11,351 nt of DNA, from contig NZUD01000090.1 in assembly GCA_002697005.1 (NCBI GenBank), positions 3,665 through 15,015 of the forward strand. Reading direction: 5' to 3'. Made by a program: the position numbers and the translations under genes. The notes beneath the pieces were generated by a model. It was not told the origin of the DNA. It made no database searches and saw only the letters and a program-made list of their open reading frames with translations. Source of the stretch: Chloroflexota bacterium (GTDB taxonomy: Bacteria; Chloroflexota; Dehalococcoidia; UBA3495). This document shows positions 7,103 to 11,351 of the stretch, piece by piece (within the stretch, counting starts at the first letter, position 1; each line of letters opens with the position of its first letter).

Positions 7103-7366
7103 ATGACAAAATCGGGCCTGGACGTAATTCCCGGGAATGACATGACGCGGATCAGGGTAGTCTGCGAGCATCAGAGCGGCCTGATCTATGTGGTACCAGC
7201 CGATCGCAGCTGGGTCTGTGATCAGGTAAATCTACCGGCCCACGCATTGGCAGGTTTCTTCAGAGAACTTACCTCGCTGGAGAACAAAGAAGTTCAGGAC
7301 TTGATGCAATTGTGGGGTGTCTACTATCGTCAGCTACCGAGAGACCAGGAAGAAAGGGCTGACTAA
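7103..7366 (+). CDS. Small protein of unknown function, 87 residues
   Basis: I do not recognise this family. The ATG at 7103 is chosen because AAGGA (7090-7094) precedes it at good spacing; a GTG at 7070 in frame would add 11 residues without a better ribosome site. The protein is soluble-looking, with no signal or membrane span. The first half reads as short beta strands (TRIRVVCEHQSGLIYVVPA, 15-33) with two Cys (21, 39) and two His (23, 47), too loosely spaced for a recognisable zinc ribbon. The second half (about 47-76) looks helical, and the tail is acidic. Support for a real gene: the ribosome site, protein-like composition, an upstream TATAAT at 7032, and a terminator 60 bases after the stop. 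Its place between hflK and ftsH makes a link to that complex possible, but this is only positional. Confidence 0.6.
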   Translation: MTKSGLDVIPGNDMTRIRVVCEHQSGLIYVVPADRSWVCDQVNLPAHALAGFFRELTSLENKEVQDLMQLWGVYYRQLPRDQEERAD

Positions 7367-7427
7367 GTTGGCCAGCCATAGGTTTCCGGACTTTGCTTTG
7401 ATCCCAAGCAGGCCTGGTCTAAAGCAA

Positions 7428-7456
7428 AAAGAGGCGGGTCTTAAAACCGCCTCTTT
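7428..7456. terminator. Bidirectional intrinsic terminator between the 87-codon gene and ftsH
   Basis: A perfect 10-base-pair stem, AAAGAGGCGG (7428-7437) with CCGCCTCTTT (7447-7456), closes a 9-base loop. Read on the reverse strand, after ftsH, it is followed by TTTTTGCTTT, a good U tract. Read forward it is followed only by CTTAG after the T run within the stem, so it is stronger for ftsH. A wider 10-base inverted repeat (TTTCCGGACT 7383-7392, AGTCCGGAAA 7460-7469) encloses it. Confidence 0.8.
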
Positions 7457-7483
7457 CTTAGTCCGGAAAGGCAGGCGCGACTG

Positions 7484-9703
7484 TTAGGGGGTCTCACCAT
7501 CAGTTGACGACGAGGTCAACGTGGGCGACGGCTGAGGGACCGTCGGTTGGGGATGCCCACCAGCGGTTGGGCTCGCATTGTATGCTGGCGGCGTGTCTGG
7601 AGACGTATGTGGAATGGCCGGTTCGCCGCCTGGTTCGTCATCGGCGTTGAACAGACGGTTCATAGCCTCACCGGACACCGTTTCGTACTCGATCAGGTAT
7701 TCAGCCAGTCTGACCAGCTTGGACTTGTGGCTCTTGATGGCATCGACAGCCTGCTCGTAAGCTTGGTTGATCAGGACCGAGATGGCGTGGTCAATCTCCT
7801 CCCCAATCCTGTCCCCATAGTCCTTCTCTTCGCCTACCATGCCCCGGCCCAAGAAGACTTGCTCCTCGGCCTTGCCGAAGGTTCGGGGTGCGCCTAGACC
7901 GTCCAGGCTCTGGGAATCTTTGATAACAATGGTAACTGGCTTCAGGCCTTTTTCAATCAAGCCCTCGCTGAATTCGGCCAACTGGAAGTCCCCTTCCTTA
8001 CGAGACCTGAATTCGGTGTTGTCGGACATTATTATCAGAAGGTCGTTTCCCGACACTTCTATGACCGAGATCTCGCCATCCCGGGCTTTCTGGATGACCT
8101 CGCTGATGGGCATCTCGTCGTAGACCTTGGCGCTGAACATACCGTAGCGCTTGACCATTCCCTGGGCCAGTTTGGTGGCTTGCTCTAAGTCGTTGCTTGC
8201 GCCAGTGGTCACTTCATCGAATATGATCTGCTCGGCGACGCGGCCGCCCATAGTCACCGCCATGCGGTGTTCAAACTGGTTCTTGGTCCATAGGTAACGG
8301 TCTTCTTCAGGCACGAGAGAGGTATGGCCACCCATCTGGCCGCGGGCGACGATGGAAATCTTGTGCACTGGGTCAGCGAATTCGAGAGCCCAAGCCACCA
8401 AGGCATGCCCTGCTTCATGGTAGGCGGTCATCTCTTTTTCCCGGGGATTGATCACCCTGTTCTTCCGCTGCGGGCCGGCGATCACCCGGTCCACGGCTTC
8501 TTCGAAGTCAGCCATGAAGATGGACTTCTTGTTGCCTCGGGCAGCCATGATAGCCGCTTCATTAATCAGATTGGATAGCTCAGCACCACTGAAGCCTGGA
8601 GTCTCTTTGGCTAAGGAGTCGAATGTGACCTCTGGAGCCAATGGTTTGCCGGCGGCGTGGACCTTCAAGATGGCTTTCCGGCCCTCGATGTCCGGCAGAT
8701 CCATGGTCACCCGGCGGTCGAACCGTCCTGGCCGCAGGAGCGCTGGGTCTAGGATGTCTGGTCGGTTGGTGGCGGCTATCACGATAATATTGGTATTGGT
8801 CTCGAAACCGTCCATCTCAACCAATATCTGGTTCAGTGTCTGTTCCCGCTCGTCGTGTCCGCCGCCTAAGCCAGCCCCACGGTGGCGGCCGACGGCGTCA
8901 ATCTCGTCCACGAAGACGATGCAGGGAGCGTTGCGCTTGGCTTGTTCGAATAGGTCCCTGACCCGAGCTGCGCCAACGCCGACGAACATCTCAACGAACT
9001 CGGAACCGCTGATGTGGAAGAATGGCACTCCGGCCTCGCCGGCCACTGCTCTGGCCATCAGCGTCTTTCCGGTTCCAGGGGAGCCGACCAGCAGCACGCC
9101 CTTGGGGATGCGGGCTCCCAAGGAAAGGAACCGCTCGGGGTATTTGAGGAACTCAACTACTTCCTGGAGCTCTTCTTTGGACTCCTCAACTCCAGCCACA
9201 TCGGCGAAGGACACCGTGGGCTTGTTGAAGGACATCATCTTGGCGCGGCTGCGCCCGAAACTCATGGTCTGATTGTTGCTGCCCTGCGCCTGGCGCATCA
9301 TGAATAGAATCAGGCCGCCGAAGAAGATTAAAGGCAGGAAGTTTAGTATCAACCCAAGGAAGCTGCTTAAGCCGCTGGAGCCCTTGAACACTACTTCGAC
9401 TCCGGACGGCGGGCCGACTTGGACTCCGCTCTCAACCAACAGACTGAGGACGTCTGTATCGCCGCCTATACGGCTGGTGAAACGGTCGGTTCCGGCGGAG
9501 GGGGCTTTGGGAAATACGGTGAGCTTTCTGCCGTCGATCACGATCTCTCGAATGTCATCATTTTTGGCCATCGCTATGACGGTGGTAAGTGGTTCTTCGC
9601 TGGCGGCACCGAAACTGGGCAACATGGTATAGAAAATCACAATCACCCCGATGATTATCATCAGGTAAACGAAGCTGTTGCGAAGCCACCGATTGTTACC
9701 CAT
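7484..9703 (-). CDS. ftsH: FtsH, membrane AAA+ zinc protease, with an extra domain in the peptidase part
   Basis: FtsH is a hexameric ATP-driven protease of membrane and short-lived cytosolic proteins. The 739 residues run: span 1 (about 10-28), extracytoplasmic domain (about 36-108), span 2 (about 113-136), AAA+ with Walker A GSPGTGKT (207-214; Ser for the usual Pro at 208), pore motif MFVG (239-242), Walker [10 protein letters not shown] (262-270) and second region of homology (308-331). The M41 peptidase follows with HEAGH (429-433; H429, E430, H433) and third zinc ligand D505 in GASND. At about 528-602, after YGMFSAK and before the canonical EEQVFLGR, lie some 75 additional residues that resemble the extracytoplasmic domain; bacterial FtsH normally passes straight through here (LGPLLYAEEEGEVFLGR in E. 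coli). A Pro/Ser/Thr-rich tail spans 689-739. The start has AAGGGG five bases upstream. Monocistronic by position. Confidence 0.97.
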   Translation of the reverse strand: MGNNRWLRNSFVYLMIIIGVIVIFYTMLPSFGAASEEPLTTVIAMAKNDDIREIVIDGRKLTVFPKAPSAGTDRFTSRIGGDTDVLSLLVESGVQVGPPSGVEVVFKGSSGLSSFLGLILNFLPLIFFGGLILFMMRQAQGSNNQTMSFGRSRAKMMSFNKPTVSFADVAGVEESKEELQEVVEFLKYPERFLSLGARIPKGVLLVGSPGTGKTLMARAVAGEAGVPFFHISGSEFVEMFVGVGAARVRDLFEQAKRNAPCIVFVDEIDAVGRHRGAGLGGGHDEREQTLNQILVEMDGFETNTNIIVIAATNRPDILDPALLRPGRFDRRVTMDLPDIEGRKAILKVHAAGKPLAPEVTFDSLAKETPGFSGAELSNLINEAAIMAARGNKKSIFMADFEEAVDRVIAGPQRKNRVINPREKEMTAYHEAGHALVAWALEFADPVHKISIVARGQMGGHTSLVPEEDRYLWTKNQFEHRMAVTMGGRVAEQIIFDEVTTGASNDLEQATKLAQGMVKRYGMFSAKVYDEMPISEVIQKARDGEISVIEVSGNDLLIIMSDNTEFRSRKEGDFQLAEFSEGLIEKGLKPVTIVIKDSQSLDGLGAPRTFGKAEEQVFLGRGMVGEEKDYGDRIGEEIDHAISVLINQAYEQAVDAIKSHKSKLVRLAEYLIEYETVSGEAMNRLFNADDEPGGEPAIPHTSPDTPPAYNASPTAGGHPQPTVPQPSPTLTSSSTDGETP
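7898..8122 (-). other. FtsH_ext-like segment inserted in the FtsH peptidase domain (residues 528-602)
   Basis: Residues 532-555 align without gaps to residues 38-61 of the same protein's extracytoplasmic domain with 8 of 24 identities (P, VI, A, I, I, G, L in register). After a four-residue gap, FRSRKEGD (565-572) matches FTSRIGGD (75-82) at 5 of 8. The ends, [16 protein letters not shown] and [21 protein letters not shown], have the same pattern. The segment also fits the general FtsH_ext pattern (S-x-x-I-x-x-x-x-x-G-x-I/V-x-x-V/I...G). It has no membrane span, so it should be cytoplasmic with the peptidase ring. Confidence 0.75.
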
Positions 9704-9998
9704 TACTACCCCTTAATGCCCGTTATAAAACCCTTCAATTGTTCGATTACATATTAATTGAGTGAGGCTAAAAAAGCAAAGCTGTCACGCCCAGATCGCA
9801 GTGTTTTGGAAGTCCGTTCAACTCCGGTTTATCGGTAGATGCCCCACTCATTTTATGGGATGCGGATTAACCTGACTTGTCATAGAATCTGAGCTGTCGG
9901 CGAAAGACCGTGTCTTTATTTACTCTTGCCCATCCAATCCTAGGCAACGAACGCCTAAACAGGCCGGTCAATCGAACAGATTTTGAAGAGGGGGAATC
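9704..9998. other. Divergent intergenic region between ftsH and the sulfurtransferase gene
   Basis: 295 bases without a supported gene. The left part carries a candidate ftsH promoter (9751-9779). The right part, within the likely leader of the sulfurtransferase gene, has two small hairpins: AAAGAC-CGT-GTCTTT (9903-9917) followed by ATTTACT, and TAGGC-N7-GCCTA (9941-9957). An isolated TAGAAT (9883-9888, +) has no convincing -35 box, so the forward promoter is unassigned. Confidence 0.45.
9751..9779 (-). promoter_or_regulatory. Candidate promoter of ftsH
   Basis: On the reverse strand, TTGCTT (9779-9774) and TAATAT (9756-9751) are 17 bases apart in an AT-rich patch. They give a leader of about 40 bases before the ATG at 9703. 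Each box is only 3-4/6 to consensus, so this is tentative; TATAAC nearer the gene is an alternative -10. Confidence 0.3.
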
Positions 9999-10841
9999 AT
10001 GGCAGATTACGCACATCCGGAATCACTGGTGAGCATCGATTGGGTCGCAGAGCACGGTTCTGACGACAACGTGAGGCTGGTCGAGGTTGACGTAGATACG
10101 GCGTCTTATGATCAGGGACATATCGACGGCGCGGTAGGCTGGAACTGGCAGTCCCAACTTCAGGAGACCATCAGCCGCAATTTGGTCGGCAAAGAGGGCA
10201 TGGAGCAACTTTTGGGCTCGGCCGGAATCGACAATAACACCACTGTCATTCTGTATGGCGATAACAACAACTGGTTCGCCGCCTGGGCGTTCTGGCAGCT
10301 GAAGTACTACGGCCACGACGACGTTAAATTGATGAACGGTGGCCGGTCCAAATGGGAAGCCGAAGGTAAGCCATTGACCACCGCGATCGCGAACCCTGGT
10401 ACCAAGTCTTATACCGCCAAGGATCCGAACGAAGACATCCGGGCCTATCGCGACCAGGTTTTGAGTAAGGTCGGGGCTGCCAGCGTCTCTTTGGTCGATG
10501 TTCGGGCACCCGCTGAGTACAACGGTGAGCTCTTGGCCCCTGAGAATCTTCCTCAGGAAGGCTCCCAACGTGGCGGCCATATACCTAACGCTGCCAATAT
10601 TCCTTGGGGACAGGCTGTCGCCGAGGACGGCACATTCAAGTCGGCCGATGAACTGCAGTCCCTCTATGGCGGTAAGGGGATAGATGGTAATAAAGAGACT
10701 ATCGCCTACTGTCGAATTGGCGAGCGCTCGTCCCACACCTGGTTTGTTTTGACCCAGTTGCTAGGGCACGACAACGTTCGTAACTATGACGGTTCCTGGA
10801 CCGAGTGGGGCAGCATCGTTGGCGCTCCCATCGAGAAGTAA
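9999..10841 (+). CDS. Sulfurtransferase, two rhodanese domains (thiosulfate/3-mercaptopyruvate type)
   Basis: It transfers sulfane sulfur from thiosulfate or a related donor to a thiophilic acceptor such as cyanide or a protein thiol, through a persulfide on the active Cys; cytoplasmic, with no signal peptide. The 280-residue length is typical of tandem rhodaneses. The N-terminal domain (about 9-125; SIDWVAEH, HIDGAVGWNW, LMNGGRSKWEAEG) has Asn/Asp where a catalytic Cys would be (ILYGDNNNWFA), the normal structural-only state. The C-terminal domain (about 140-280; LVDVRAPAEYNGE, GGHIPNAANIPW) carries C238 in the loop CRIGERS, closer to thiosulfate sulfurtransferases than to the CG[ST]GVT loop of mercaptopyruvate enzymes. 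The start follows a strong GAGGGGG ribosome site. It is monocistronic, ending at a terminator 36 bases after the stop. Confidence 0.95.
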   Translation: MADYAHPESLVSIDWVAEHGSDDNVRLVEVDVDTASYDQGHIDGAVGWNWQSQLQETISRNLVGKEGMEQLLGSAGIDNNTTVILYGDNNNWFAAWAFWQLKYYGHDDVKLMNGGRSKWEAEGKPLTTAIANPGTKSYTAKDPNEDIRAYRDQVLSKVGAASVSLVDVRAPAEYNGELLAPENLPQEGSQRGGHIPNAANIPWGQAVAEDGTFKSADELQSLYGGKGIDGNKETIAYCRIGERSSHTWFVLTQLLGHDNVRNYDGSWTEWGSIVGAPIEK

Positions 10842-10877
10842 CCGCCGCCAAGTCTGGCCGCCATTTATCTGGAAACG

Positions 10878-10910
10878 AAAGAAGGGCTGCGGGAGCGCAA
10901 CCCTTCTTTT
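10878..10910 (+). terminator. Intrinsic terminator of the sulfurtransferase gene
   Basis: AAAGAAGGG (10878-10886) pairs with CCCTTCTTT (10901-10909). Inside, TGCG (10888-10891) pairs with CGCA (10896-10899) around a GGAG loop, with a single C/A mismatch between the two stems. The 3' arm ends in a T run. Confidence 0.85.
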
Positions 10911-11119
10911 GCGTTGCGCCGACTTTCCGATAGGAATGTCTTAATTAGGCAACAAAATCGTGACCAACGCTTAACGAACCAGAAACCACATTGCTGTTCA
11001 CGTTCCAGGAAAGCTGCGCCTGAGAATCACTAAATGTAACAAACATTTAACAATCGCGATATTTCTCTGTAACAAATAAACGTCAGACTGAAATCGTACT
11101 AATTCGTAGGAAGGGACTG
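10911..11119. other. Upstream region of the 27-codon ORF with a dyad and direct repeats
   Basis: No gene is supported here. The notable content is a perfect 7-base inverted repeat, TAAATGT-AACAA-ACATTTA (11031-11049), and a 9-base direct repeat TGTAACAAA at 11035-11043 and 11068-11076, starts 33 bases apart. The palindrome ATCGCGAT (11053-11060) lies between them. TTAACA (11046-11051) could be a -35 box but no good -10 follows at 17 bases, so I do not assign a promoter. The stretch is AT-rich compared with the rest of the window, as expected for a regulatory region. Confidence 0.5.
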
Positions 11120-11203
11120 ATGATTGCATTGGTGGCGGCAGGAGCTTTCGTAGGCTTGTTCGGGATGTGGGTGGTTCTTCCTCGGTTGTTTTTCGATAGA
11201 TAA
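11120..11203 (+). CDS. Possible single-span membrane micropeptide, 27 residues
   Basis: Reads M-I-A-L-V-A-A-G-A-F then VGLFGMWVVLPRLFFDR and stops at TAA. About 20 uninterrupted hydrophobic residues (2-20) are followed by PRLFFDR, a short tail with positive charge, the look of a small bitopic membrane protein or a small subunit of a membrane complex. AGGAAGGGA lies directly upstream at good spacing, and an AT-rich region with dyads precedes it. No homology can be claimed at this length. The next gene probably starts 134 bases downstream. It could be a real peptide or a leader ORF. The 65-codon frame on the opposite strand (11296 to 11099) has no comparable ribosome site. Confidence 0.5.
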   Translation: MIALVAAGAFVGLFGMWVVLPRLFFDR

Positions 11204-11337
11204 CTCCGAAAAACTAAACTGGAAAGGCCAAGGCCAACTTCGCTTGAAATTTCGGCAGCCTAGACAATCCATACTAAGTGCGACCTGCGACAGCATGGAT
11301 TATTCGTCGTCAAAATAAAACTACGGTGGAGTAGGAA

Positions 11338-11351
11338 ATGAATACGGGAGA
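11338..11351 (+). CDS. Start of a gene that continues beyond the window
   Basis: ATG at 11338 is preceded by GGTGGAGTAGGA, a good ribosome site, and only four full codons (M-N-T-G) are visible. The product cannot be identified. It follows the 27-codon ORF on the same strand and may be cotranscribed with it. Confidence 0.4.

Noticed and set aside
6899..7171. Reverse open frame of 90 codons overlapping the start of the 87-codon gene
   Set aside because: Its Arg/Pro/Cys-rich composition is unlike a folded protein, there is no ribosome site, and it overlaps the better-supported forward gene.
8448..9272. Long forward open frame (274 codons) opposite ftsH
   Set aside because: It lies wholly antisense to the conserved AAA+ and peptidase coding region, and its Ser/Pro/Arg-rich product has no domain signature. 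It is a shadow of the codon use of ftsH.
10230..10300. Loss of the catalytic Cys in the N-terminal rhodanese domain
   Set aside because: In tandem-domain sulfurtransferases the N-terminal domain is normally non-catalytic; the active Cys (C238) is intact in the second domain.
10023..10736. Reverse open frame of 237 codons opposite the sulfurtransferase gene
   Set aside because: It is antisense to a well-supported rhodanese frame, without a ribosome site or recognisable motifs.
11266..11301. Inverted repeat AATCCAT...ATGGATT before the last gene
   Set aside because: Only 7 bases per arm with a long loop, no T tract and no match to a known element; too weak to annotate.

Overview
The window is a stretch of ordinary bacterial chromosome with dense coding, short gaps, mid-range GC and no mobile element, tRNA, rRNA or CRISPR. 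The gene set (GatB, ADP-forming succinyl-CoA ligase, an HpcH/HpaI-type aldolase, HflK/HflC, FtsH, a two-domain rhodanese) and the protein style suggest an environmental, possibly marine or soil, bacterium. My best guess is a Chloroflexota/Dehalococcoidia-SAR202-like lineage. That is an impression from sequence style, not a proof.

Layout. 1-800 (-) is the N-terminal two thirds of gatB, cut by the window edge, with its own promoter. 917-2996 (-) is a sucC-sucD operon. A divergent promoter region at 2997-3168 separates it from an HpcH/HpaI-family gene (3169-4023, +). That gene converges on an hflK-hflC operon (6772 to 4046, -). Between hflK and ftsH lies an 87-codon gene of unknown function (7103-7366, +), divergent from hflK and convergent with ftsH, with a bidirectional terminator at 7428-7456. 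ftsH occupies 7484-9703 (-). A 295-base divergent spacer leads to a sulfurtransferase gene (9999-10841, +) with a clear terminator. The right end holds a 27-codon ORF for a probable single-span membrane peptide (11120-11203, +) and the first codons of another gene (11338 onward).

The most unusual content is in the membrane-protease complex. HflK and HflC belong to the SPFH/band-7 family and are known, in E. coli, to form a cage around FtsH hexamers. Here HflK carries an extra segment of about 200 residues, built from two tandem copies of an Asp-rich, beta-looking repeat. It is spliced into the point where the long coiled coil normally passes straight into the C-terminal helix, that is, at the predicted crown of the cage. 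FtsH also carries an extra segment of about 75 residues inside its cytoplasmic M41 peptidase domain, just after the zinc-ligand helix. That segment looks like a second copy of FtsH's own extracytoplasmic domain. Both core partners of one complex are therefore enlarged by an internal duplication, with the catalytic motifs intact. I am not aware of a description of this pair of insertions, but I could not search for one.

The remaining genes are housekeeping: tRNA-dependent amidation (gatB), the TCA cycle (sucCD), carbon-carbon lyase chemistry (aldolase) and sulfur transfer (rhodanese). Several promoters with 17-base spacers can be read directly.
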